From an uncultured Veillonellaceae bacterium (GTDB lineage Bacteria > Bacillota > Negativicutes > Veillonellales > Dialisteraceae), in the NCBI GenBank assembly GCA_958348245.1, contig CATVYJ010000002.1, positions 222,293-286,292 on the forward strand: a stretch of DNA of 64,000 nt, read 5' to 3'. A model generated the notes under the pieces. That model was given only the letters and a program-made list of their open reading frames with translations, was not told where the DNA came from and made no database searches. Positions 41,007 to 49,563 of the stretch are shown in pieces; position 1 is the first letter of the stretch, and every line of letters begins with the position of its first letter. The position numbers and the translations under genes were made by a program.

Positions 41007-42587
41007 ATGAGTCTCTTTGCCATCTGGGAGCGCATTCTCTCCTATGTGCAGGAGAATGACGAACAGAACTACTACACGTTTCAGTCGGAACTATATCCCG
41101 ATTCGTTTTCCAGCGGGGTTTTCACCATCGTAGTCCCCGCAGACAAGCCCTATATCCTGAAATGGCTGAAGAGCCGCTACACCCACCAGCTCGCGTCTCT
41201 CATCACCGAAGCGTCGGGCACGCCCGCGACGGTGCAGTTCATCCTCGACGCGCCCAAGGAATCCGCTCCGGAAGCGCCGCCGGCCCCGGTGCAGACGCCT
41301 TCCGCCCCGGCCCCCGCGCCGCAGCCCGCGCCCTTCCCGGAAGCCATGCCTCTTTCAGAGACCCCCGCGCCTTTCGGAGACCGCCCGCTCACGCCGCCCA
41401 TCGACGTGAAAAACATCCGTCCCAAAAGCCTCGACGAAGCGGAACTTCCCTCCATCGAAGACAAAATCCGGGAAACCCGCACGGACAAAGGGCCGGAAAT
41501 GAGCCTCTTCCCGGCGGAAGGGAAAGACCTTCCCGCGATGACAAAAAAAGAAGAAGATTTCTCTTCCTATACCTTCGAGACCTTCGTCTACGGCAACTGC
41601 AACCAGATGGCCTATCAGGCGGCCTTCGCCGTGGCGGAGCAGATCGCCACGGACAACTACAACCGCGCGTTCAATCCGCTCTTCATCTACGGACCGTCCG
41701 GGCTGGGCAAGACCCACCTGCTCCACGCCATCCAGAATTATCTCGCCTCTCATTCCCGCGGCAAGAAAGGCATCTACCGGCCGAGCGAATCCTTCGTGAA
41801 CGAACTGATCTCCGCCATCGGAAATATCTCCTCGCAGGAACGGTTCCGCAAGAAATACCGCAACGTGGATGTGCTTCTCCTGGACGACGTACAGTTCTTC
41901 GGCAAGAAAGACTCCTCCGCCATGGAGCTCTTCAACACGTTCAACAGCCTTTTCGACAACAAGAAAAACATCGTCATGACCAGCGATTCTTCTCCGGAGA
42001 ATATCCGCGAGCTGGAGGACCGGCTGAAATCCCGCTTCGCCAGCGGCCTCGTGGTGCAGATCAGCCCGCCGGACTTCGAAATCTGCTGCGCCATTCTCGA
42101 ACGGCACGCCGAGCTGGAAGGGGTGAATCTTCCGCGGGACGTGATCGAATTTATCGCGCTCCATATCAATAAAAACATCCGCGAGCTCGAAGGCGCCTAC
42201 TACAGCGTGAAAGCCTACTGCAACCTCATGCAGGAAAGCATCACCCTGGACCGGGCGCGGGAAGCGCTCAAGGCCAACAGCGCCTTCCGGGAAGCGCGGG
42301 AAGTCACCATGGATCTCATCATCGACACGGTGTGCCGCCAGTACGACGTGCCCCGGTCGAAGCTTCTCGGCAAGAGCCGTCCGAAAAACATCGTCATTCC
42401 CCGGCAGATCGCCATGTACCTCTGCCGCACCGACCTGAACGAACCCTACCAGTCCATCGCGGACGTATTCCACAAGAACGACCACACCTCCGTCCTGCAG
42501 GCCTGCCGCCGGGTGGAGAAAGCGCTCGACGCGGACCCCACCATGAAAAAGACGCTGGAACACCTGCGGGAACTGTTAAAAAAATAG
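41007..42587 (+). CDS. dnaA: Chromosomal replication initiator DnaA
   Basis: A 526-residue AAA+ initiator. Domain I (1-75) interacts with helicase and regulators. Domain II (about 85-185) is an unusually long Pro/Ala/Glu linker. Domain III has Walker A YGPSGLGKTHLLHAIQNYLA, Walker B VLLLDDVQFFGKKD and the arginine-finger region. Domain IV ends with the DNA-binding signature, here KNDHTSVLQACRRVEKA, where most bacteria have GRDHTTVLHA. It opens oriC and loads DnaB. AAAGGAG lies before the ATG at 41007. Confidence 0.97.
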   Translation: MSLFAIWERILSYVQENDEQNYYTFQSELYPDSFSSGVFTIVVPADKPYILKWLKSRYTHQLASLITEASGTPATVQFILDAPKESAPEAPPAPVQTPSAPAPAPQPAPFPEAMPLSETPAPFGDRPLTPPIDVKNIRPKSLDEAELPSIEDKIRETRTDKGPEMSLFPAEGKDLPAMTKKEEDFSSYTFETFVYGNCNQMAYQAAFAVAEQIATDNYNRAFNPLFIYGPSGLGKTHLLHAIQNYLASHSRGKKGIYRPSESFVNELISAIGNISSQERFRKKYRNVDVLLLDDVQFFGKKDSSAMELFNTFNSLFDNKKNIVMTSDSSPENIRELEDRLKSRFASGLVVQISPPDFEICCAILERHAELEGVNLPRDVIEFIALHINKNIRELEGAYYSVKAYCNLMQESITLDRAREALKANSAFREAREVTMDLIIDTVCRQYDVPRSKLLGKSRPKNIVIPRQIAMYLCRTDLNEPYQSIADVFHKNDHTSVLQACRRVEKALDADPTMKKTLEHLRELLKK

Positions 42588-42795
42588 TGCATTCCCTGTG
42601 GAAAAACGGTGAGTTTCTCCCACGCCCTCCGTTCCCGTGAAAACCGTGAATAAAAGAAAGCCCTTATTCACAGGGTTATTCCATCGGAAAAAACCGGAAA
42701 ATACGGGCTATTCACAGGGTTATCCACTTATTCACACCGCCTACTACTACTGCTGTAACTTCTCAATTTTTCATTATCAGTAAAGGAGAACCTCC
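42588..42795 (+). other. oriC: Replication origin oriC (unwinding part) between dnaA and dnaN
   Basis: DnaA boxes: TTATTCACA (42664-42672), CTATTCACA (42708-42716), TTATCCACT (42720-42728) and TTATTCACA (42728-42736). The last is followed by the GC spacer CCGC, then CTACTACTACTGCTG (42741-42755), which fits DnaA-trios, and an AT-rich stretch to 42780 likely to be the unwinding element. Gene polarity switches around this point, supporting its role. Confidence 0.9.
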
Positions 42796-43905
42796 ATGAA
42801 AATCATTTTCCAGAAAGATGAGCTCGCCCGCGCCCTCGACACGGTCTCCTGCGCAGCCCAGAATAAAATTACGTCGAACACAAATAACGGCATTTACATC
42901 CGCGCTGCGGACGCTTCCGCGGAATTTCAGGCCAACGATTTCTCCATCGCCGTGAAAACGGTCTGCCCGGCCATCGTAGAAGAAGGAGGAGAACTGGTCG
43001 TAGCCGCGCCGCAGCTCCCCATGATGATTCGCCTTCTTCCCGCGGGAGAAGTGACCCTCGAACAGAACCGGAGCGAAGGTTTCGTCACCTTCAGCGCGGG
43101 AAACGCGGTCTACCGGTTTCCCATCCGCAGCACGGACGATTTTCCGCTGGTGGAAGCCATGGAAAACACCAGCAGCTGCACCGTTTCCGCGCCGGTTCTG
43201 GCGGACATGGTGAATCTCACCCAGTACGCCGCCGCCACGGACAAGCAGAAACCGTTCTTCACGGGCATCCTGTTTGAGATCAAGGGATCGTCTTTCGCCA
43301 TGGCCGCGACAAATACGCACCGCCTCGCCGCCAAGGAAATCACTCTCGAAACGCCCGCGGACCAGCCCGGGCGGATGATCGTCCCCGCCTCGGTCATGAC
43401 GGACGTGGTCCGTCTCTTCCCGGCGGAAGAAGATGCGAAGGTCGTCATTTCCTGGGCAAAGAGCCACATCGCCTTTTCCTTCGGCGACACCTATTTCCTG
43501 TCCAATCTCATCAACGGCGAATACCCGGACTATCACCGGGTCATTCCCACGCGGTTTGACAGCACGGCCGTGCTTGATCTGAAGGCGTTCCGCGACGCGG
43601 TGGCCATGGTTTCGCCCATTTCCCGGGATATGAGCTACAAAACCATCAATTTCAATTTCGAAGAAGGCCGCCTCGATATTTACGAAGAAGACAAGGCCAT
43701 CGGCTCGTCTCGGGCGTCCATCCCGGCGGAGCTCACCGGCGAGCCCATCCACATCATTTTCAACTGCTTCTATGTGGAAGATATCCTGAAGCATTCCCGC
43801 GGGGAGACGGTCATCCTCCATCTGCTGCGCAACGGCCCCATGCTGGTGGAGCAGGAAGAGGATAAAACGTACCAGTACGTCGTGACTCCCATGAGAGGCC
43901 GCTGA
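42796..43905 (+). CDS. dnaN: DNA polymerase III beta subunit (sliding clamp)
   Basis: A 369-residue clamp protein with three similar domains; as a dimer it encircles DNA and tethers polymerase III. Recognisable parts are MKIIFQKDELARALDTVSCA, NAVYRFPIRSTDDFPLVEAM, the central ATNTHRLAAKEITLE and the C-terminal TYQYVVTPMRGR (family: xxxMPMRx). GGAG lies upstream of the ATG at 42796. Its stop overlaps the next ATG (TGATG). Confidence 0.98.
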   Translation: MKIIFQKDELARALDTVSCAAQNKITSNTNNGIYIRAADASAEFQANDFSIAVKTVCPAIVEEGGELVVAAPQLPMMIRLLPAGEVTLEQNRSEGFVTFSAGNAVYRFPIRSTDDFPLVEAMENTSSCTVSAPVLADMVNLTQYAAATDKQKPFFTGILFEIKGSSFAMAATNTHRLAAKEITLETPADQPGRMIVPASVMTDVVRLFPAEEDAKVVISWAKSHIAFSFGDTYFLSNLINGEYPDYHRVIPTRFDSTAVLDLKAFRDAVAMVSPISRDMSYKTINFNFEEGRLDIYEEDKAIGSSRASIPAELTGEPIHIIFNCFYVEDILKHSRGETVILHLLRNGPMLVEQEEDKTYQYVVTPMRGR

Positions 43906-44120
43906 TGAAGACCATCGCCATCCATACGGACTATATCCAGCTCGATCAGGCGCTGAAAAAAGAAGGCATCATTTCCACCGGCGGGGAAATCGCGCCGTAT
44001 CTTTCCCTGCATCGGGTCGCGCTGAACGGCGCGCCCGTCCATGAAAAGCGGAAGAAGCTCCGCGAGGGGGACGTGCTCTCTCTCGACGGAGAGGAATACC
44101 GCATCGTCCGCGGGTCATGA
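43905..44120 (+). CDS. yaaA: S4-domain RNA-binding protein (YaaA type)
   Basis: A 71-residue protein made of a single S4 domain: IQLDQALKKEGIISTGGEIA, VALNGAPVHEKRKKLREGD and VLSLDGEEYRIV. It lies between dnaN and recF with overlaps on both sides, the standard Firmicute position. It binds RNA in relatives; the exact role is unknown. Confidence 0.93.
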   Translation: MKTIAIHTDYIQLDQALKKEGIISTGGEIAPYLSLHRVALNGAPVHEKRKKLREGDVLSLDGEEYRIVRGS

Positions 44121-45172
44121 AGCTCACAAGGCTCCAGCTCATCCGCATCCGCAACCAGGAGGACCGCACGTACGAGCCGGGGGAGGGCCTTACGGTCTTC
44201 ACCGGGCCGAACGGGGCGGGCAAGACCAATCTCATCGAAGCGGTGTATTTCGCGTCCATCGGGAAATCGTTCCGTACGGCCCGGGCGGACGATCTCATCC
44301 GCTGGGAGGCAGAGGAGGGGACGATCCTTGTGGATTTCTCCCTCCGCGGGGTGGTGCATCGGATGAAGGCGCGCCTGTCCCGGGCGGAGGGCGCGCGCTT
44401 TTCCATGAACGACACGAAGCTCCGCCGCAAGGATCTCCTCGGGACGTTCCGCACGGTGCTCTTCACGCCGGACGAGCTGCAGCTCATCAAGGGCGCTCCT
44501 TCGGCGCGGCGGCGGTTTCTTGATCTGGAAGTGGCGCAGGTGAGCCCCCGCTATTACGAGGAGCTCCTCCGGTATGCCCGCGCCGTGGCCCAGCGGAACG
44601 CCGCCATCCGGCAGGCCCGCTTCCTCGGGACCGCGCCGGACATCGACATGTGGGACATGCAGATCGCCTCCGGAGCGGCGTACCTCGTGAAAAAGCGGCA
44701 GGAGGCGGCGGCGCGCATGAACGAATGCCTCGCCGTGACGGAAGCGGCGCTCACCGGAGGAGCGGAACGCCTCACCGTGCGGTATCTCCTCCACCAGGGG
44801 GAGGGCGCGCCCGACGAGAGCTGGTATCTCGAACGACTGGCCGCCGCGCGGGACGAAGATATCCGCCTGTGCCGCACGTCCGTGGGGCCTCACCGGGACG
44901 ATCTGCTCTTCGAGCTGAACGGGCGGGACATCGCCCGCTTTGGTTCGCAGGGACAGCAGCGCACGGCCATCCTTGCCATGAAGCTGGCGGAAGCGGAATT
45001 TATCCGCCGGGAGACCGGGGAATATCCGGTGCTTCTTCTGGACGACATCGGGAGCGAACTGGACCGGACGCGCCGGGAGGCGCTCTTCGCTTTTCTCCGG
45101 GAAGGCGGCGTGCAGACGCTCGTCACCGCGGCGGAGTGGGCCGGCGAAGACGCGCGGGTCATCGCGCTCTGA
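44117..45172 (+). CDS. recF: DNA replication and repair protein RecF
   Basis: A 351-residue SMC-like ATPase. The P-loop reads FTGPNGAGKTNLIEAVYFAS, the signature region RFGSQGQQRTAILAMKLAEA and Walker B YPVLLLDDIGSELDRTRREA. It helps load RecA at gapped DNA through RecOR. It overlaps the S4 gene as ATGA and ends 88 bases before dciA, with a parS site between. Confidence 0.97.
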   Translation: MKLTRLQLIRIRNQEDRTYEPGEGLTVFTGPNGAGKTNLIEAVYFASIGKSFRTARADDLIRWEAEEGTILVDFSLRGVVHRMKARLSRAEGARFSMNDTKLRRKDLLGTFRTVLFTPDELQLIKGAPSARRRFLDLEVAQVSPRYYEELLRYARAVAQRNAAIRQARFLGTAPDIDMWDMQIASGAAYLVKKRQEAAARMNECLAVTEAALTGGAERLTVRYLLHQGEGAPDESWYLERLAAARDEDIRLCRTSVGPHRDDLLFELNGRDIARFGSQGQQRTAILAMKLAEAEFIRRETGEYPVLLLDDIGSELDRTRREALFAFLREGGVQTLVTAAEWAGEDARVIAL

Positions 45173-45197
45173 GCGTTTCCTTCGGGAAGCGCTTTTT

Positions 45198-45213
45198 TGT
45201 TTCACGTGAAACG
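45198..45213. other. parS: parS site 1
   Basis: TGTTTCACGTGAAACG matches the Spo0J/ParB consensus TGTTTCACGTGAAACA at 15 of 16 bases. It lies between recF and dciA. Confidence 0.9.
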
Positions 45214-45260
45214 GCGCGCGCCTTGCCGTATAATACGGACAGAAGAAAGGAGGGAGGGCC

Positions 45261-46163
45261 GTGAAGCGAATCGGAAAACTGGAGGAAGTCTCCGCCGCCA
45301 TGGAAGATGTGCAGCAGATCCTCCGCGGCAGCGACGCGTTTCAGTTCTGGCTCTTTCAGCAGAAATGGAGCGCCCTTGCGGGAGACGTGCTCGCGGAAGA
45401 ATCGTATATCGCCCGCCGCGAGCGGGACGTGCTCTATATCGCCGTCACCAATTCCGTGTGGATGCAGGAGCTGCTCATGCACCGGGCGGAGCTGCTCCGC
45501 CGCGTGCAGGCCGATCCCTATGGGGCGCGGTTCCGGGAGCTCCGCATCCAGATGGGGCCGAAACGGCGCGCCGTGCGTCCCGCGTCTCCCGTAGACCGGG
45601 TGGCGCCTCTCTACGACGGACGGCGGCGCACGGCGCCCCTCACCGACGGGGAAGAGGCGTGGATCGCGCAATGGACCGCCTCGCACGTGGCGCGGGACGA
45701 GATCCGGCCGGCCATCGCGGAGATGATGCGGGGGGCGCTCCGCCGGAGAAAAGAAGAAATTGCCATGGGCTATCACCCGTGCGCGCGTTGCGGCGCGCTC
45801 TGCCCGGGGACGGCCCGCCTCTGCGCGCAGTGCGAAGCGGAAGAAGACCGGCGGCGGCAGAATCAGGTGGTGCTTCTCCTGAAAGACCGGCCGGAGCTGC
45901 TCTACGAAGACGTGCGGCGCGTCCTGCCCGCTGTGACCTACGAAGACTTCGCCGCCGGGCGGGATCTCCTCATCCACCGGTACCGGCAGAACCACTACAA
46001 CCGGTGCGGCACGGAAGAGGAACGGCGGCGTCTCCTGTCGCTCCTCATTCACAAGCCCTTCGAGGCCATCACGGAAGAGGAAGCGCGGCGCACCCTGTCG
46101 GCGCTGCCGCAGAAAAAAACGTACGGAAAGGAGAATCGCCATGAGTCTGGAAAGCGAATATAA
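45261..46163 (+). CDS. dciA: DciA-like protein (DUF721) with zinc-ribbon extension
   Basis: A 300-residue protein. Residues about 1-100 match the DUF721/DciA helicase-loader fold (LRGSDAFQFWLFQQKWSALA, RRERDVLYIAVTNSVWMQEL). The remaining ~200 residues hold a Cys4 cluster (CARCGALCPGTARLCAQC), a likely zinc ribbon, then a charged helical part. DciA recruits replicative helicase in bacteria without DnaC-type loaders. Such a long C-terminal extension is not part of classic DciA. The gene follows recF, as is common, and its end overlaps the PPK2 gene by 23 bases. Confidence 0.85.
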   Translation: MKRIGKLEEVSAAMEDVQQILRGSDAFQFWLFQQKWSALAGDVLAEESYIARRERDVLYIAVTNSVWMQELLMHRAELLRRVQADPYGARFRELRIQMGPKRRAVRPASPVDRVAPLYDGRRRTAPLTDGEEAWIAQWTASHVARDEIRPAIAEMMRGALRRRKEEIAMGYHPCARCGALCPGTARLCAQCEAEEDRRRQNQVVLLLKDRPELLYEDVRRVLPAVTYEDFAAGRDLLIHRYRQNHYNRCGTEEERRRLLSLLIHKPFEAITEEEARRTLSALPQKKTYGKENRHESGKRI

Positions 46164-47070
46164 AATCGATGTGGACGCCTACCGCGTGAAAAAGGGAGAA
46201 AAAGTCCATCTGAAAGAACGCCCCACCGGGTGCGATGCGGACGTGGAAAAGGCGGAAGTGAAGGACACGCTCTTTCCCAAGGCGCTGGAAGAGATGAAGG
46301 ACTGGCAGGAAAAGCTCTACGCCCAGAATCAGTTCGGCCTCATCGTGGTGCTGCAGGCCATGGACGCCGCCGGCAAGGACGGCACGGTGAATCACGTCTT
46401 CTCCCGGCTGAATCCGGGAGGCGTGCACGTGGTGTCCTTCAAACAGCCCTCCGTGGAAGAAAAAGACCACGACTACATGTGGCGCATCAACAAATCCCTC
46501 CCCGCCCGGGGCGACATCGGCATTTTCAACCGGTCCCACTACGAAGACGTGATCGTCACCCGCGTGCACGGCCTTCTCGAAAAAGACCTGCCGAAAGAGC
46601 TCATCGACCGGGATATCTGGGATGAGCGGTACGAGCAGATCCGCAACTGGGAGAAATATCTCTATCAGAACGGTTTCCCCATGGTGAAGATTTTCCTGCA
46701 CCTCTCGAAGGACGAGCAGCGGAAGCGCCTCGTGGACCGCATTATCAATCAGCAGAAAAACTGGAAGTTTTCTCTCTCCGATATCGAGGAGCGCCGGTAC
46801 TGGGACAAGTATCAGGACATCTATGAGGAAATCCTCGAAGAGACTTCTACGGACTACGCCCCGTGGTACGTGGTGCCCGCGGACAACAAGTGGTACACCC
46901 GCTACGTGACGGCGCTCATCACGCTGAAAGCGCTGCGGAAAATTCATCCGTCCTATCCGGACCTCGCGCCGGAGGCGGCGGAAAAACTGGAACAGTTCAA
47001 GAAACTCATTCAGCATGTGGATGTGAAAGAGCTGGCGGAAATTCAGAAGTCCATCGGCAAAGCGGAATAA
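46141..47070 (+). CDS. Polyphosphate kinase 2 family protein, copy A
   Basis: A 309-residue PPK2 enzyme that moves phosphate between polyphosphate and nucleotides. Walker A region VVLQAMDAAGKDGTVNHVFS, Walker B-like GDIGIFNRSHYEDVIVTRVH and the lid region RRYWDKYQDIYEEIL are conserved. The single-domain length fits class I/III enzymes; donor/acceptor preference cannot be told. The start lies inside the dciA end. A close paralogue lies 2.5 kb away in opposite orientation. Confidence 0.92.
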   Translation: MSLESEYKIDVDAYRVKKGEKVHLKERPTGCDADVEKAEVKDTLFPKALEEMKDWQEKLYAQNQFGLIVVLQAMDAAGKDGTVNHVFSRLNPGGVHVVSFKQPSVEEKDHDYMWRINKSLPARGDIGIFNRSHYEDVIVTRVHGLLEKDLPKELIDRDIWDERYEQIRNWEKYLYQNGFPMVKIFLHLSKDEQRKRLVDRIINQQKNWKFSLSDIEERRYWDKYQDIYEEILEETSTDYAPWYVVPADNKWYTRYVTALITLKALRKIHPSYPDLAPEAAEKLEQFKKLIQHVDVKELAEIQKSIGKAE

Positions 47071-47080
47071 GGCGGAAAAG

Positions 47081-47120
47081 AAAACGGGCCGCGCCCGGAT
47101 CGGGGTGGCGGCCCGTTTTT
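47081..47120 (+). terminator. Terminator after PPK2 copy A
   Basis: ACGGGCCGC pairs with GCGGCCCGT and runs into TTTTTTT. Confidence 0.88.
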
Positions 47121-47191
47121 TTATGCGCGGGAAAGCGCTGGCAATTTTCGTCCGGCCCGTGATAGACTACAGACAACAGACGAGAGGGGGG

Positions 47192-48574
47192 ATGACGGTG
47201 ACTTTGTCATTCTGGCATATAGCCATCATGATGGCCACGGTGTTTGCGGTGATCGGAGCGGGGCTCTGGGCGGCGCGGTCCGTGCGGTCCGCCGAGGGAT
47301 ACAGCCTGAGCGGGCGGTCCGCGGGAGCGCCGCTCATCGCGGGGTCTATCGCGGGCTCCATCATCGGCGGCGGGGCCACGGTAGGCACGTCCCAGCTCGC
47401 CTATACGTGCGGCCTTTCCGCGTGGTGGTTTACCCTCGGTGCGGGCGTCACCTTTATCCTCATGGGCGTCTTCTACGCGCGGAAACTCCGCGGCACGGGG
47501 CTCGCCACCATTCCGGAATTTCTCGCCGCCCACTACGGCGTGCGCGCGGAAGAAGCGGCCTCGGTCATCTCGTCCATCGGTACGTTTTTTTCCATCATCG
47601 CCAGCTCTCTTTCGGGCATCCAGCTCATGGCGGCGTTTTTTCACGTGTCCCACCTTTCCGCGGCGGCCATGCTCATCGTGCTCGTCGTGGCCTACACTTT
47701 TTTCGGCGGCATGAAGAGCGCCGGCATCGGAGGCATCCTGAAAATGGGCGTGCTCGCCCTGTCAGTATCTGTGGCGGGCTTCTCCGCGTACCGCGCGCTT
47801 TCCGCCATGCCGGACGCCGCTTTCGACGCGGTCTTTCCCGCCGTGCCCTGGCTGAGCCTGGCCGGCGAAGGGACGGGGACCGCGGCGGCGACCTTTCTCT
47901 CCATGATGGTGGGCGTCATCTGCACACAGACCTACGTGCAGGCCATCTTCTCCGCGGCGGAGCCGGAGACGGCCGCGGCGGGGTGCATCCTGGCGGCGCT
48001 CATCGTCATCCCCGTGGGCCTGCCCTTTATCGCCATCGGCATGTACATGCGCGCCTTCGATCCGGATGTGCTGCCCATTCTCGTGCTGCCCCAGTACCTC
48101 GTGCATCATGAACACGTCATCGTCGCGGGGATTGCCCTCGGGGGCATCGTGCTCTCCCTCATCAGCTCCATCGGCGGGCTGGCCCTCGGCATGGGCACCA
48201 TGATTTCCCATGACATCGCCGCGGTGGTGTTCCGCATCAAAAGCGACCGGGCGCTCCTCGCCATCACCCGCGGGGCCGTGCTGGGCATCCTCGCCGGGGC
48301 GGGGGCCTTCGCCCTGTGCCATCTCGATTCGCAGGTGCTCCTCTGGAATTATCTTTCCATGGCGCTCCGCGGGGGCGGCATTTTCCTTCCCATGACGGCG
48401 GCCATCTTCTGGCCCGGCCGCATCGCGCCGTCCTGGGGCTTCGCGTCCATCGCGGCGAGCACCGCCGCGGCCATTTTTGCGGCGGCGTTCCTGCCCGCGG
48501 CCGGTAATCCGGTATTCATCGGCCTCGCGGTCTCCGCGGCTTTCCTTGCCGTTGGCTGGGTGAGAAAGACCTGA
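47192..48574 (+). CDS. Sodium:solute symporter (SSS/SLC5 family)
   Basis: A 460-residue membrane protein with about 13 hydrophobic segments. The N-terminal GYSLSGRSAGAPLIAGSIAG and the pattern GSIIGGGATVGTSQLAYTCG are typical of SSS transporters, whose substrates range from proline and pantothenate to sugars and carboxylates. The ATG at 47192 nearly abuts GAGGGGGG; GTG at 47198 is better spaced and may be the true start. It has its own terminator downstream. Substrate unknown. Confidence 0.87.
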   Translation: MTVTLSFWHIAIMMATVFAVIGAGLWAARSVRSAEGYSLSGRSAGAPLIAGSIAGSIIGGGATVGTSQLAYTCGLSAWWFTLGAGVTFILMGVFYARKLRGTGLATIPEFLAAHYGVRAEEAASVISSIGTFFSIIASSLSGIQLMAAFFHVSHLSAAAMLIVLVVAYTFFGGMKSAGIGGILKMGVLALSVSVAGFSAYRALSAMPDAAFDAVFPAVPWLSLAGEGTGTAAATFLSMMVGVICTQTYVQAIFSAAEPETAAAGCILAALIVIPVGLPFIAIGMYMRAFDPDVLPILVLPQYLVHHEHVIVAGIALGGIVLSLISSIGGLALGMGTMISHDIAAVVFRIKSDRALLAITRGAVLGILAGAGAFALCHLDSQVLLWNYLSMALRGGGIFLPMTAAIFWPGRIAPSWGFASIAASTAAAIFAAAFLPAAGNPVFIGLAVSAAFLAVGWVRKT

Positions 48575-48667
48575 AAATTTATGAAACAATGAGACCGGCA
48601 CCACTTATGCAGATGCAATGACCGATTATAGCATCTAAGAGGTCAAAAAGGTCTTCTTCTATACTCT

Positions 48668-48718
48668 CGGCAGGACTGCTTTTGCGGATGGGGATTTCCG
48701 CAGGCGTCCTGCCGTTTT
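48668..48718 (+). terminator. Terminator of the sodium:solute symporter gene
   Basis: CGGCAGGAC pairs with GTCCTGCCG, with TGCGGA/TTCCGCA nested inside, followed by TTTTCC. Confidence 0.7.
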
Positions 48719-48736
48719 CCGCGGAAAGAAAGGACG

Positions 48737-49497
48737 ATGGGGATGCCTTGGACGGATTCATTTCTGATTTCCTATCTCCGGCGCTTCGACCGGGTATCCT
48801 GTTCCATTGAAAGGCATGGGAAGACCTTCCGCATCGGAGAGGGGGAGTCCGTCCTCCGCGCGGTGATTCATAAAGACATTCCGAAGAAAGAACTCCTCGC
48901 CTCGACGACGCTGGCGCTGGGCGAAGCGTACATGCGGGGCGGCCTTACCGTCGAGGGCCATCTCTTCACCGCGCTCTGCGCCATCCTGCCGCAGGCGGAG
49001 CGGTTCACGCCGGAGGCGGGCCGCGTCTTTGACCGCATCGTGAGCGTGGGCATGCTGGAGCACGTGGGGCGGGGAATTATCCGCTCTACATGCAGAACGC
49101 CGCGTCGCTCCTGAAGCCGGGCGGCCTCTTCCTGCTCTATTTCATCGACGGGCAGAAGGAACGGACGGAAAATCCGTGGATGCGGAAATATATTTTCCCC
49201 GGCGGCACGCTTCCGTCTCTCCGGGAAATCGTGTTGCTCGCCGCGGAGGAAGACTTCCGCCTCCTCGATGGGGAGAGCCTCCGCCGCCATTACGAGAAGA
49301 CGCTCCTCTGCTGGTATGGGAACTTCATGAAGCGCCGCAGCGAGGTAGTGGACATGAAAGGGGAATCCTTCGCCCGCATGTGGGAGCTCTATCTCTGCGG
49401 CTGCGCCGCCGCCTTTCACGCGGGGCATATCGACATCCATCAGCTCCTCATGACGAAGGGCGTGAGCAACACGCTGCCCATGACGCGATGGTACTGA
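48737..49497 (+). pseudogene. Cyclopropane-fatty-acyl-phospholipid synthase, decayed
   Basis: Two overlapping reading frames together resemble CFA synthase but only about 250 of ~390 residues remain. Frame one (48737-49114) has the N-terminal domain (FRIGEGESVLRAVIHKDIPK, TTLALGEAYMRGGLTVEG), then jumps near 48990-49015 straight to RVFDRIVSVGMLEHVGRG. The normal intervening SAM-binding part with DIGCGWG is absent. At 49071-49074, a G-run, one base is missing; the protein continues in the next frame (49090 on: LLKPGGLFLLYFIDG, NPWMRKYIFPGGTLPSLREI, ESLRRHYEKTLLCWYGNF). With the cofactor site lost it cannot be active. Confidence 0.88.
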
Positions 49498-49510
49498 AAA
49501 ACTCCGCCGA

Positions 49511-49526
49511 TGTTTCACGTGAAACA
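49511..49526. other. parS: parS site 2 (perfect consensus)
   Basis: TGTTTCACGTGAAACA matches the ParB/Spo0J consensus at all 16 positions. It lies directly beside the terminator shared by the pseudogene and PPK2 copy B. Confidence 0.95.
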
Positions 49527-49557
49527 GAAAAAGCGTCCGTGATGGACGCTCTTTTTC
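49526..49557. terminator. Bidirectional terminator between the CFA pseudogene and PPK2 copy B
   Basis: AAAAAGCGTCC and GGACGCTCTTTTT form a stem with T-tracts on both sides. Confidence 0.87.
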
Positions 49558-49563
49558 TGTACG

